Of a DNA stretch of 34,755 bases, positions 1 to 8,914 are shown piece after piece; positions within the stretch are counted from its first letter, which is position 1, and each line of letters opens with the position of its first letter. Origin of the DNA: a virus. The position numbers and the translations under genes are program-made. Location of the stretch: IMG/VR virus record IMGVR_UViG_3300033153_006811, positions 1 through 34,755 of that record; one strand, written 5' to 3'. Under the pieces are notes generated by a model. The model was given only the letters and a program-made list of their open reading frames with translations. It searched no databases and was not told where the DNA came from.

Positions 1-1152
1 TCAATGTTTATGAGGCGTGAAGTTGCCCTTATTCCAAACCTAATTGACACTAATTATGACATAGGAACTTGGGACTTCGACCTCTGCATGAATGTAAAGA
101 AAACTGATTGGAAAATAGCTACTCTCTGTGATAAGTCACTTATAGCTTTGAATGATAAAACTTATCGATTTCGTGGATATAAATCAGGGAAATACTACAA
201 CTCACTTAAAGTAAAAGGTGCAAAGATATTTGAAAAAAAGTGGGGATTCTCCAGCGAATTTTATCCTAATTCACCTAAGAAAGTATCAAAACGTAAAGAG
301 GAAAAAGAGCCAGAAAAAATCCTTGATGATACCTTCATAATCACCAGAGCTATATATAACACTATAGGAGATGGAAAAGGTATAGGAATTTTAGATGAAG
401 ACCGTTTAGATATGATGCAAAGATACTTCATAAACAGTTTACGTAATCAAACAGATTTAAATTTCACTTTGTATATTGCTGTAGGCACTCCTAACAATGA
501 AGCAACAGTTAGAATTAAGGCATTAAACTATGGCAACCTCAATGTGAAATTTATCTACATTAAAGATGATCTATCACAATGGGAAAGTTCTATAAATAAA
601 TCAAAAAACTGGGGAAGAGAAATAGACACCGGCTGTCCTGAAGACCTCCTCCGTAAACATGGGCATCCAAAAGCTACAATCATGGCACGTCTTGACAATG
701 ATGATTGGGTAGCACCTGGTTGGGTTGCTCACATGAAACACATGGCAGCAACTAAACCTGAGTCTCACTTCCTCATCAATTATCAAGTAATAGGTCAAGC
801 ACCTGACGGACGTCTTTATAAATTCTTCGCTCCTCATAATAGAGGACGTACAAGCCCTTTCATCGCCTTGGTGCAGAAAAAAGAACCACGAATTAGTCCT
901 TATGAAGATATACACTTAAATATGGGAAGTAGATTTGCATCAGTCTATAATATAATGCCAGCTTATGTTTTCATGGTAGTTCATGGAAAGAATAGAAGTA
1001 ATAGACTATATCAATTAGATAAATACTTTGAAGATATTGAAGTTCGTAAAGAAGTATCTAAAGTAATCCCAATCTCAATAAAGCAAAATAAGCAACTTAA
1101 TAAAGGAACAGATTGGCGAGCAAGAATCGCTAATGCTTCGTTTCAAAATTAA
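1..1152 (+). CDS. Glycosyltransferase fusion, 5' end cut by window edge
   Basis: The frame is open to the window edge. ATG codons at 4 and 10 exist, but the protein looks as if it begins inside a domain, so the gene probably starts upstream. Residues 1-95 (numbered from the ATG at 4) resemble the C-terminal end of a family 2 glycosyltransferase (motif TWDFDLCMNVKKTDWKIA, like the usual xDWDFCLR..GW+I segment). Residues about 107-345 resemble the putative rhamnosyltransferase family: a GT-A type fold with FIITRAIYNTIGDG near 110 and the metal/nucleotide-binding segment ARLDNDDW near 227-234. The product would transfer a sugar from a nucleotide-sugar donor in the cytoplasm. The acceptor (host polysaccharide, phage DNA or virion) is unknown. 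It lies directly before a beta-helix protein, which suggests a role in surface-glycan interaction. The family assignment is by motif only. Confidence 0.7.
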   Translation, partial: SMFMRREVALIPNLIDTNYDIGTWDFDLCMNVKKTDWKIATLCDKSLIALNDKTYRFRGYKSGKYYNSLKVKGAKIFEKKWGFSSEFYPNSPKKVSKRKEEKEPEKILDDTFIITRAIYNTIGDGKGIGILDEDRLDMMQRYFINSLRNQTDLNFTLYIAVGTPNNEATVRIKALNYGNLNVKFIYIKDDLSQWESSINKSKNWGREIDTGCPEDLLRKHGHPKATIMARLDNDDWVAPGWVAHMKHMAATKPESHFLINYQVIGQAPDGRLYKFFAPHNRGRTSPFIALVQKKEPRISPYEDIHLNMGSRFASVYNIMPAYVFMVVHGKNRSNRLYQLDKYFEDIEVRKEVSKVIPISIKQNKQLNKGTDWRARIANASFQN

Positions 1153-1158
1153 ACAAAG
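1136..1158 (+). repeat. 23-nt palindrome, copy 1
   Basis: Arms CTTCGTTT and TAAACAAAG enclose an A-rich spacer. The element overlaps the stop codon of the glycosyltransferase (1150-1152). Its right arm runs into GGAAAGGAAA, the SD for the ATG at 1175. One of ten copies of the same 23-nt design in the window. Confidence 0.75.
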
Positions 1159-1174
1159 GAAAGGAAATAAGCTA

Positions 1175-3685
1175 ATGAAAAAATTCATACTTTCAATAAT
1201 CTTAGCAATCACTCTCATTGTATCTCCTGTGAGTGCAGAATTCTTCCCAGACATAATCGTTACTTCACCTAATGCCATCTGGACTGATTCTCGTGCTTAC
1301 AACACTCTCAATGATGCAATAGATGCAGTTGGTGCTAATGAGCGAACCATCAAAATTGTCTCACCACAAGTTGTATCAGATCTAATAGTCCCTTCAAATG
1401 TCACTCTTGCATTTGAACGAGATGGTGCAATAGTTAATTCTGGTCAACTAATCATCAACTCCAGAAACATCATTGCTGAAGATCGACAGATTTTCACAGG
1501 CACTGGAGATATAGATTTCGTTGCCGGTTCAGTAGTTCGAACTGCTTGGTTCTCAGATGTTGCAGAAGCAATTAATATAACTAACGATGATGAATTGACA
1601 TTAGTTATTTCCAAAGCATGCTTTGTTACATCTAACTGCACTGTTGGAGATAACATAAATCTTAAGTGGGAATCTGCTCGAAACTGTCTAACAGCAAATT
1701 CTGGAATAACCGTCTCAAACATTAAGAACATCTCCGCTGGAAATTTCCAACTATTTGCTGGCGCCGGAGATTTTGACTTCCTTGATGGGACTGAATTAAA
1801 GCTCAACTGGTTCGCTAGACTCTCATCTGTCCTTAACTGGGTCGAAGATGAAGAAGTAACTATCATTGTTAATGAAGATTCTATCATTCAAGCATCTGTA
1901 GCAACTGTATCTAATGAAAATATCAAGGTTGTTCCAGGTGGTGTCCTTAATTTAGATGCTGGAGTAGTTCTCACCTTGGGTAATCAAATAGATGCCGGAG
2001 ATTATCAAATATTCTCAGGTGCAGGCTCTCCAACTTTCGCTTCAGGATCTGACGTAAAATCTTCTTGGTTCTCAGATTTTGAAACAGCTGTAACAAAAAT
2101 AGGCACTGACAATGTAAGATTAATAGTCTCATCTGCTGCTTCAATCGCTAACGATTGCACAATTAATGCAAATACTACATTAGACATTCCATCGAAAGGA
2201 AGAACCCTAACAATCGCTGATACCAAAACTCTCATCATCAACGGCTCTTTCTCTGCTGGACTTTATCAGGTTTTTAGTGGAGATGGGAGTGTGAGTTTTG
2301 GAACATCACCTGTTATAAATGTATACCCTGAATGGTGGGGAGCAAAAGGAGATGGAACCACCAATGACTATGCCGCACTTAATGCCTGTAAGGATGCTGC
2401 CTCCGAAGGTCGTTGGATAATACTTGCCGCAAAGAAGACATACCTAACTAATACTGAATTTGCATTACATACGGGGGCTCATGGCCCGAAACTCAATGGC
2501 AATTTCTCAACAATAAAAGCTGGTGATACGATTGATGCCGTTGTATCTGTTGACGGAGCAACGAGTACAAAAACACAGGTATTGAACTTAATTATAGACG
2601 GTGATAATAAGGCAACCTATGGATTCAAGGGTGTGCTAATAACTGAAGAAAACTCACTATTGCAAAATATTCATGTCAAAAACGCCCTGTCTCACGGGAT
2701 GTATTTTGATGGTTGTCAGGTAATGCGATTAGAAAATGTCATATCTAATTACAATGCTGGTGCTGGTTTTATGTTTGAAAGCTGTAATGGGTTGATTGCC
2801 GATACTATCAGAGCTGTTGGCAATACCGGCAATGGTGTTACTGTCCAAAGAGGCGTAAGGGCACACACAGGCGGTATGCAAATATTCAATCCTGATATTG
2901 AACAAAACGATGGGCATGGTATTGAAGTCGTTGATACATTGTCTGGAGTGGCAATATTAAGTGGATGGCTTGAAAAGAATGGTCTTGATGGAATAAATAT
3001 CGGAGGTAGTGCAAGAGGAGTTAGTGTTAGAGATAACAATATAGTTGGTGGGGATGATGGGAATGTTTATAGAGCTGTCAGATTACAAGATGGTTCCGCT
3101 GGATGTGATGTAATTGCTAATAAATTTCAATACTCCGCTGGAACTGGAGCATTTGCAGTCGTAGAGAATGAAAATACGGGGGCAGCCTACAATAGAATTT
3201 ATCCTAATTACTACAGGTCTAACGGCAATGTCCTTGGTACTCCTGAATATATTGCGGCACAGACAAGTGGAAGTTGGACGCCTGGCTATGCTCCTGGAAC
3301 AGGATCATTTACATCTATAACGTATGACTCCGGTGCACATGAAGGAATATGGACAAAAACAGGTGATGTTGTTCATGTCCAAGGTAATATAATGACTGAT
3401 TCTATCGATACGACAGGTGGTAGTGGCACAGTTTTAATCACCGGATTGCCCTACACCGTAAAAGCAGGGAATCAAGCAAAATATGCTAGTGGTAATATAG
3501 CGGGTTCTTCCGCATTCGTAGGAGATATGCCATCTGCAATAGTTGCACTATCAGGAACTACAACAGCACAATTGAAATACAGAGTAACGGCTAATGATGC
3601 TTTAGTAGCTCTTGATGTTTCTGATCTTGCGACAGGAGCTAATGGAAACTCTTTTCTTTTTTCAATAACATATATAGCAGATTAA
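1175..3685 (+). CDS. Secreted or tail-spike beta-helix protein (pectate-lyase superfamily)
   Basis: The frame is open from 1133, but the ATG at 1175 follows AAAGGAAAGGAAA and begins a clear signal peptide: MKK, a hydrophobic core (FILSIILAITLIV) and a cleavage-like SPVSA. This makes 836 residues. The N-terminal half holds four copies of a roughly 90-residue unit, each with a motif like AG.(Y/F)Q(I/L/V)F(S/A)G.G and most with .WF(S/A) shortly after. The unit ends in PEWWGAKGDGTTNDYAAL, the hallmark start of the pectate-lyase superfamily right-handed beta-helix (Pectate_lyase_3 type). A Gly/Asn-rich helix region follows. The last ~110 residues (SGSWTPGYAPGTGSFTS, then WTKTGDVVHVQGNI) resemble C-terminal beta domains of phage tail proteins. 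It is probably a receptor-binding or glycan-degrading spike. The signal peptide is odd for a virion protein and could mean export to the host surface instead. Confidence 0.8.
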   Translation: MKKFILSIILAITLIVSPVSAEFFPDIIVTSPNAIWTDSRAYNTLNDAIDAVGANERTIKIVSPQVVSDLIVPSNVTLAFERDGAIVNSGQLIINSRNIIAEDRQIFTGTGDIDFVAGSVVRTAWFSDVAEAINITNDDELTLVISKACFVTSNCTVGDNINLKWESARNCLTANSGITVSNIKNISAGNFQLFAGAGDFDFLDGTELKLNWFARLSSVLNWVEDEEVTIIVNEDSIIQASVATVSNENIKVVPGGVLNLDAGVVLTLGNQIDAGDYQIFSGAGSPTFASGSDVKSSWFSDFETAVTKIGTDNVRLIVSSAASIANDCTINANTTLDIPSKGRTLTIADTKTLIINGSFSAGLYQVFSGDGSVSFGTSPVINVYPEWWGAKGDGTTNDYAALNACKDAASEGRWIILAAKKTYLTNTEFALHTGAHGPKLNGNFSTIKAGDTIDAVVSVDGATSTKTQVLNLIIDGDNKATYGFKGVLITEENSLLQNIHVKNALSHGMYFDGCQVMRLENVISNYNAGAGFMFESCNGLIADTIRAVGNTGNGVTVQRGVRAHTGGMQIFNPDIEQNDGHGIEVVDTLSGVAILSGWLEKNGLDGINIGGSARGVSVRDNNIVGGDDGNVYRAVRLQDGSAGCDVIANKFQYSAGTGAFAVVENENTGAAYNRIYPNYYRSNGNVLGTPEYIAAQTSGSWTPGYAPGTGSFTSITYDSGAHEGIWTKTGDVVHVQGNIMTDSIDTTGGSGTVLITGLPYTVKAGNQAKYASGNIAGSSAFVGDMPSAIVALSGTTTAQLKYRVTANDALVALDVSDLATGANGNSFLFSITYIAD

Positions 3686-3688
3686 ACT

Positions 3689-3763
3689 ATGAACTCTCAA
3701 CTAACTAAAATACTTTCAACTTGCTCAATCTCAACAAGGGCTACAGCTATAAATGGAGTCTAA
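3689..3763 (+). pseudogene. Diverged duplicate of the terminase 5' end (24 codons)
   Basis: An ATG at 3689 opens 24 codons, with KILSTCSISTRATAI in the middle, before TAA at 3761. The terminase gene 145 nt downstream begins with KILSTCSVSTKATAL. At DNA level 3707-3751 matches 3858-3902 at about 85%, and the amino-acid changes are conservative (V/I, K/R, L/I). This is what a leftover 5' fragment of a related terminase gene would look like after recombination. A short frame 3765-3812 (15 codons) follows it and is not convincing. Whether the fragment is translated is unknown; no good SD precedes it. Confidence 0.6.
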
Positions 3764-3833
3764 AATGACAACTGAAACTGAACTGATAGGAAAAAGATCT
3801 CAAGTACATTAAGAGAACTGTAGATTAATAATC

Positions 3834-5372
3834 ATGAAAAAAGATCATCAAATAGAAAAAATACTTTCAACATGTTCTGTATCAACAAAGGCTACAGCTC
3901 TAACTTTCTTCCCTGAGCGCTTTCATGTACCTTTTGCTGAAAACGTTCATGATAGGATATTCGACCTTATCGATGGAAAGGCAAACAAAGTAGCAATCGC
4001 CGCACCTCGTGGTTGGGGTAAGACATCCATTGTAGCTCTTGCCCTAATTGCGAGGTATATCTTGTTTAGAAAGTGTGAGTTCATAGTCTACATAAATATG
4101 TCTCATGATGCTGCTTCTTTGCAAACTGAGAACTTACGACGTGAACTTACAACAAACCTAGCAATCAAGCAATTCTTTGGCCCTATACGTCCACGAGGTG
4201 TAAAGCGAGATGAGGTTGATGAAAGTTTTAGCAAGAAAGCATGGGTTGCTTATGACACATTTGTACTGCCAAGGGGAAGTGGTCAGCAGGTACGAGGTGT
4301 CTTATTCAAAAACTCCCGCCCAGGCTTAATCGTCATAGATGACCTTGAAGATCCTGAGACAATTGAAGGTGAAGTGATTAGGGCAAAGCGTAAAAACTGG
4401 CTTTATGCAGATGTTATTAAGGCAGTTCCTAGACTTCACAAGGATTGGAAAATAGTGTACATTGACACTCTAAAACATGAAGATGCTTTAATTCAGAATC
4501 TGCTCGATGCTGAAGATTGGGCAAGTATACGCTTAGAAGCATGTGACGACAACTTTAAATCAGTAGCTCCCCATTTCATGTCTGATAAAGACATTGCTAA
4601 GGAATGGGAAGAACATTCAAAAGCAGGTATGACCGACGTCTTCTTTCGTGAATTAAGAAACTTACCAATCTCAACTAAAGATGCAGCATTTCAAAAAGAT
4701 TACTTTCGTTATTATGGACATGCAAGAGAAGATCAAGTCGGTGAACATGATCTTAAATTAACAGATGCTGATATTCAGAATAATAAGAATATTGAGAATG
4801 TAGTAATTGTTGACCCAGCTAAAACCGTCAAACTTCATTCAGCTGAAAGTGCAATCGTAGGAATTGGAATTGACCTTAACAGCGCACGAATCTTCATACG
4901 AGATATTACATCTGAAAAGTTTTACCCAGATGAACTATACGACGCCATGTTCGATATGGGAGCAAGGTTAGATGCAAAAGTATTAGGTGTTGAAGAAACT
5001 TCACTTAACGAGTTTATCAAACAACCTATTAAAAATGAGATGTTTAAACGAGGTAAATTCTTCGAACTTATCTGGCTTAAGGCACGTGGAGGGATGAAGA
5101 AAGAACTCCGTGTGAAGGAACTTGTACCTTACTATCGTCAAGGCTACATTTACCACAATGCTTCTTGTGTGAATATAAAGAAACTTGAAGCTCAACTTTT
5201 AATGTTCCCTCGCTCTAGACTCTGGGACATTATGGATGCTGAAGCTTACATCATTGAGATGCTTGAAATGGGCGAACGTTACTTCTCACCTAAAGAAAAT
5301 CCTGCTGATGTAGAGGCTGAATATAAAGAATTAAATTACGAACCTCCCATAAGCAATTGGAGATATGCTTAA
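3834..5372 (+). CDS. terL: Terminase large subunit
   Basis: 512 residues, the usual size for TerL. The N-terminal ATPase has Walker A APRGWGKTS at residues 57-65, Walker B LIVIDD at 165-170, and a following LED with the presumed catalytic Glu at 172. The C-terminal RNase H-like nuclease begins with NVVIVDPAKT (Asp 327), with a second acidic cluster at GVEETS (about 385-390). The enzyme pumps DNA into the prohead through the portal and cuts concatemers. Its start has only a weak SD (AGAG about 20 nt upstream). A duplicated fragment of its own 5' end lies upstream, so the start region may have been rebuilt by recombination. No small terminase subunit is recognisable next to it. The LIVIDDLED type resembles TerL of T7-like and related short-tailed phages. 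Confidence 0.93.
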   Translation: MKKDHQIEKILSTCSVSTKATALTFFPERFHVPFAENVHDRIFDLIDGKANKVAIAAPRGWGKTSIVALALIARYILFRKCEFIVYINMSHDAASLQTENLRRELTTNLAIKQFFGPIRPRGVKRDEVDESFSKKAWVAYDTFVLPRGSGQQVRGVLFKNSRPGLIVIDDLEDPETIEGEVIRAKRKNWLYADVIKAVPRLHKDWKIVYIDTLKHEDALIQNLLDAEDWASIRLEACDDNFKSVAPHFMSDKDIAKEWEEHSKAGMTDVFFRELRNLPISTKDAAFQKDYFRYYGHAREDQVGEHDLKLTDADIQNNKNIENVVIVDPAKTVKLHSAESAIVGIGIDLNSARIFIRDITSEKFYPDELYDAMFDMGARLDAKVLGVEETSLNEFIKQPIKNEMFKRGKFFELIWLKARGGMKKELRVKELVPYYRQGYIYHNASCVNIKKLEAQLLMFPRSRLWDIMDAEAYIIEMLEMGERYFSPKENPADVEAEYKELNYEPPISNWRYA

Positions 5373-5373
5373 A

Positions 5374-5556
5374 ATGGAAAGAGATGATGTCTGTCTAAAA
5401 CATTCAGGGATGTGTGCAAAGATTAAAATGTTGGAGGGTGATGTGAAATCTTTATGGCTTAAATGGGATGGAGCACAAAAGCTCTTGATAGGTACTTTAA
5501 TATCAACATTATTAAGTTTCTTAGGAGTCATCTTTTTGCTCATTGAGAATCATTAA
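5374..5556 (+). CDS. Small membrane protein, holin/XhlA-like
   Basis: 60 residues. An in-frame ATG at 5365 lies inside the terminase stop region only 2 nt after GGAG. The ATG at 5374, 11 nt after GGAG (5359-5362), is the better start. The first 35 residues are charged and helical (CLKHSGMCAKIKMLEGDVKS) with two Cys. Residues about 36-56 are one transmembrane segment (LLIGTLISTLLSFLGVIFLL). This architecture, a short cytoplasmic helix followed by a C-terminal membrane anchor, is that of haemolysin XhlA-type proteins and small phage holins. A lysis role is plausible, but the endolysin is 8 kb away, so holin is a guess. The gene sits between terminase and a structural gene. Confidence 0.55.
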   Translation: MERDDVCLKHSGMCAKIKMLEGDVKSLWLKWDGAQKLLIGTLISTLLSFLGVIFLLIENH

Positions 5557-5559
5557 TTG

Positions 5560-5582
5560 CTTCGTATTTTAATTAAACAAAG
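5560..5582 (+). repeat. 23-nt palindrome, copy 2
   Basis: Left arm CTTCGTAT, right arm TAAACAAAG, running directly into GGAG, the SD of the gene that starts with TTG at 5592. A hairpin of the two arms would sit against that SD. Intergenic. Confidence 0.75.
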
Positions 5583-5591
5583 GAGATAAGT

Positions 5592-6644
5592 TTGGCTTTA
5601 AAGAAGGTGTATTTTGGTTCATTAGGACCTTTTGTCTATGATGATACTGTTCCAGTAAATGACCCTGATGGAGATTTTGCTGGTGAAGATCATAAAGCAA
5701 TGACTACGGATGGACAGCTCCGTGTGGAACAAGGCCCTGTTGCAGATGAAGAAGTTCTTCGTCTTGTTGATCTTGGGTTTAGGCTTATGCCACCTGTGTC
5801 TGTTGTGGATATAGATAACCCAACTGAGCTAAATGTATTAACAGGTGACCTAGGTGCGCTTGTCCTTGCTTATCAAATAATTGGTGCTACAGTACAAAAT
5901 GAGTACACAATCTACGCCTATGATGCTTCAGGACCTGCAGTAAATGCACCTTACATAGTAGATGCATCTGGAGTAGGTGATGAAAGATGGATAGCAATAG
6001 GTGGAAAATATACTGCTCAGTTATTTTATGCTTCAGGAGGTATTAGAGTAGGTGGAGCCTTAAATTATTTATCTATTGATAATTCTGGAGTTATATCTTT
6101 ACATGGCACAGCTGAGCGAAAATTAACCCTTCGTCCTGAAATAGACTACACAGCTCAACTTGCTCATGCAAAACCTACTCAGGTAACAATAGGGATATTT
6201 AAAGGATTTTCATTTCCTATCTACGCTGCAGATAATGAAGAATTATTTTTTAGACAGAGAGTCCCAGGTAGGTGGAATGGAACATCTGATATTATGTTCT
6301 ATGCAGGTGTTTGTTTATCAGCAGCTGAGGATGTAGGAGACTATTTTAAATTTCGTTTCTCATGGGAGCATACAATTGTTGGAGAAGAAGTTCCAATAAC
6401 CTCTAATAATGTAGATATAGAACAAGCAGTGCTTGTAGGAAGAAATGCTCAATATGATTTATATAGACTTGATTTCACTATTGACTATGATATTGATGGA
6501 GTAGGTAACGAAATAAAGGCTGGTGAATTAATTGCTGGACGACTTTATCGAATAGATGCTACTGACCCAGATGTGTCTAATGAGATAATTCTTTTAAATT
6601 GGGCTACTGAATATACAGTAGATAAAATGTTTAAGACACTTTAG
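5592..6644 (+). CDS. Putative virion structural protein (TTG start)
   Basis: 350 residues starting with TTG. AGGAG at 5581-5585 is placed correctly for this codon and no ATG is nearby, so TTG decides the start. There is no signal peptide or membrane segment. The N-terminus (KKVYFGSLGPFVYDDTVP) contains the phrase TDGQLRVEQGPVADEEVLRL. The middle and C-terminal parts look beta-rich (YTIYAYDASGPAVNAPYIVD; RQRVPGRWNGTSDIMFYAGV). Its place between terminase and portal suggests a head or tail component, perhaps a fibre or decoration protein. No family is recognised with confidence. Confidence 0.6.
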   Translation: MALKKVYFGSLGPFVYDDTVPVNDPDGDFAGEDHKAMTTDGQLRVEQGPVADEEVLRLVDLGFRLMPPVSVVDIDNPTELNVLTGDLGALVLAYQIIGATVQNEYTIYAYDASGPAVNAPYIVDASGVGDERWIAIGGKYTAQLFYASGGIRVGGALNYLSIDNSGVISLHGTAERKLTLRPEIDYTAQLAHAKPTQVTIGIFKGFSFPIYAADNEELFFRQRVPGRWNGTSDIMFYAGVCLSAAEDVGDYFKFRFSWEHTIVGEEVPITSNNVDIEQAVLVGRNAQYDLYRLDFTIDYDIDGVGNEIKAGELIAGRLYRIDATDPDVSNEIILLNWATEYTVDKMFKTL

Positions 6645-6654
6645 GAGATAATTA

Positions 6655-8604
6655 ATGCCCTATACCGTATCAGGTGAACCAGGACAGGGGAGTACAACAG
6701 ATTTCTCAGATAAATCTTACGATTACGAGTACCCTAATGGTCTTAATCTTAAGCCAGATTCAGAGTTTCATAAAGAGCTTAAGGGAAAGATCTTAACTCG
6801 TGCTAGGGAGTCTCGTAATGAAATGTCTAAGCGCTATCCTTCCTGGAATGAAGTAGATAAGGTTCTAACAACCTACATTCCTCTCAAAGATAAGGAAAGA
6901 CAACTTAAGCAAAAGGATACTGCAAAACCTGTATCAATCGTCTTCCCTTATACTTATGCAATGCTTGAGGCACTTCTAACCTATCTTTCAATGGCTTTTT
7001 TCCAAGACCCTATGTTTCAATATGAAGGTGTTGGACCTGAAGATGTACAGGGTACTATGTTGCTTGAACTACTTGTCCGTCTTCATTGTATTAAAACTAA
7101 AGTCCCTCTCGCTGTACACACTGTCTTACGAAACTCCCTTGCATATGGAATAGGGCCTGGTGCACCTGGGTGGACAAAATTGCTTGGAAAGAAACCTATA
7201 AATTCTGAGGTAATCACTTTAGACAAATTCGGTAGAAAATCCATAAGTAGAAAAGTTACCTTCGTTGAATCTATGCTATTCGAGGGGAATAAACTAGATG
7301 CAATCGATCCTTACATGTACCTACCAGACCCATCTGTAAGTGCTCACGACACTCAATCTGGTGAATTCGTAGGTTGGGTTGTGCGTGATAACTTAATGAA
7401 TATGCTATCTGAAGAACTCTCTAGCGATGGAGAAATCTTCAATGTGAAATATCTTAAGGCAATAAGGAATAAAAAATCATCTTTTTCAATAGACCAATCT
7501 AGTCGCAACTTAAAATACGGAGGTCAAGATCCAAGAAATGTAACTGCAGCTTCTACAAATCATGTAGATACAATCTATATGTATGTAAATCTAATCCCGA
7601 AAGAATGGAAACTTGGAGAAAGTGAATATCCAGAAAAGTGGCTCTTTGCACTCTCTTCAGATGAAGTAATAACATCTGCTTCTAAAGTTGACCATGCTCA
7701 TGGTATGTTTCCTGTTGCAGTTGCTGCACCTGAGTTTGATGGTTTTTCACCTACACCTATTGGTAGATTAGAAATCCTACATGGTCTTCAACATACATTA
7801 GATTTTCTTTTCAACTCACATGTAAGTAATGTTCGTAAATCTATCAATGATATGTTTGTAGTTGATCCTTATCTAATCAACATAAATGACCTTAAAGATC
7901 CTGAGCCTGGCAAACTTATTAGACTCAGAAGGCCTGCATGGGGAAGAGGAGTTGATAAGGTTGTACAGCAACTCCAGGTAAACGACATCACAAGGAATAA
8001 TATAGCTGATTCTGCTTACATAACACAGTGGATGGATAAAATCTCTGGCGCTGACCAATCTATGATGGGCTCACTTCGACAAGGAGGTCCTGAGCGATTA
8101 ACAAGAGGTGAATTTCAAGGGACTAGAGGAAGTGCTATTTCACGTTTGCAAAGGATTGCTTCAATCATAGGTATGCAGTTTATGCAAGATATAGGTTACA
8201 TGTTTGCTGTTCATACACAGCAGTATATGTCACAAGATACTTATGTAAAAACCATTGGAAGGAATCAAGAAAAGCTAACCGAGATGTTTGGGAAACAGGA
8301 AAGAGTTCCAGTAACTCCTTTTGATTTATCAATTGACTATGATGTAATCGTTAGAGATGGAAGTATTCCTGGAGGAAACTTCAGTGAGATCTGGGTACAA
8401 CTGTTTCAAATAATAGGTGGTTCTGAACAACTTTCTCAAGAATTTGATGTATTCAGATTGTTTAGTTATATAGCAACTGAACTTGGAGCTAAAAATATCG
8501 AGGATTTTAAAAGGAATGTTAATAGAATCCAACCAACAGTAATGGGTAATGAAGAGACAATGAATGAAGTAGATAAAGGGAATTTAGTACCTACAGGAGT
8601 TTAA
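6655..8604 (+). CDS. Portal protein
   Basis: 649 residues with AGGAG at the right distance before ATG. The N-terminal part (SRNEMSKRYPSWNEVDK, then VFPYTYAMLEALLTYLSMAF) is typical of portals that hold a membrane-like helix near a clip domain. The middle has a wing/stem region with IRLRRPAWGRGVDKV, and the C-terminal part carries long helices (GSAISRLQRIASIIGMQFMQ). Twelve copies would form the ring at one head vertex that connects the terminase during packaging and the tail afterwards. The terminase-portal-scaffold-capsid order supports the call. The size is normal for podovirus-type portals. Confidence 0.85.
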   Translation: MPYTVSGEPGQGSTTDFSDKSYDYEYPNGLNLKPDSEFHKELKGKILTRARESRNEMSKRYPSWNEVDKVLTTYIPLKDKERQLKQKDTAKPVSIVFPYTYAMLEALLTYLSMAFFQDPMFQYEGVGPEDVQGTMLLELLVRLHCIKTKVPLAVHTVLRNSLAYGIGPGAPGWTKLLGKKPINSEVITLDKFGRKSISRKVTFVESMLFEGNKLDAIDPYMYLPDPSVSAHDTQSGEFVGWVVRDNLMNMLSEELSSDGEIFNVKYLKAIRNKKSSFSIDQSSRNLKYGGQDPRNVTAASTNHVDTIYMYVNLIPKEWKLGESEYPEKWLFALSSDEVITSASKVDHAHGMFPVAVAAPEFDGFSPTPIGRLEILHGLQHTLDFLFNSHVSNVRKSINDMFVVDPYLININDLKDPEPGKLIRLRRPAWGRGVDKVVQQLQVNDITRNNIADSAYITQWMDKISGADQSMMGSLRQGGPERLTRGEFQGTRGSAISRLQRIASIIGMQFMQDIGYMFAVHTQQYMSQDTYVKTIGRNQEKLTEMFGKQERVPVTPFDLSIDYDVIVRDGSIPGGNFSEIWVQLFQIIGGSEQLSQEFDVFRLFSYIATELGAKNIEDFKRNVNRIQPTVMGNEETMNEVDKGNLVPTGV

Positions 8605-8605
8605 A

Positions 8606-8914
8606 ATGAAAGAAGATCAAGAGGTCATAGTTAATGCTACAAAAGATCAAATTGAAACTTTTAAAGCATCAATCTTATGGAAAGATATTAAGCGTGAGTT
8701 AGAAATGTGGAAAGATGGATGTAAAGATGAATATGGACAGACCGTTGGAGATTCCATAACTTCCGGCGCAAACATCTTGACACACTTAGGAGACATACAT
8801 GGGCGAGAGATGGCGATAGATTACTTCACATCCATGCCAGATGTATTCTTAGAAATTTTAAAAGATAAAGATGAGAATAAAGAGGAGATAGAAAATGAGT
8901 CTAGATCCAAATAA
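8606..8914 (+). CDS. Small acidic protein between portal and capsid genes
   Basis: 102 residues, starting 1 nt after the portal stop with AGGAG at 8596-8600 inside the portal gene. It looks mostly helical, rich in Lys and Glu (LWKDIKRELEMWKDGCKDEY; EILKDKDENKEEIENESRSK), and has no membrane segment. Its 3' end overlaps the next gene by 20 nt, so the two are probably translationally coupled. Small genes in this position are common in short-tailed phages and their role is mostly unknown. Function not assigned. Confidence 0.6.
   Translation: MKEDQEVIVNATKDQIETFKASILWKDIKRELEMWKDGCKDEYGQTVGDSITSGANILTHLGDIHGREMAIDYFTSMPDVFLEILKDKDENKEEIENESRSK

Noticed and set aside
3765-3812. A 15-codon frame after the terminase fragment
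   Set aside because: Too short, no SD, and no resemblance to a known peptide; more likely spacer sequence.
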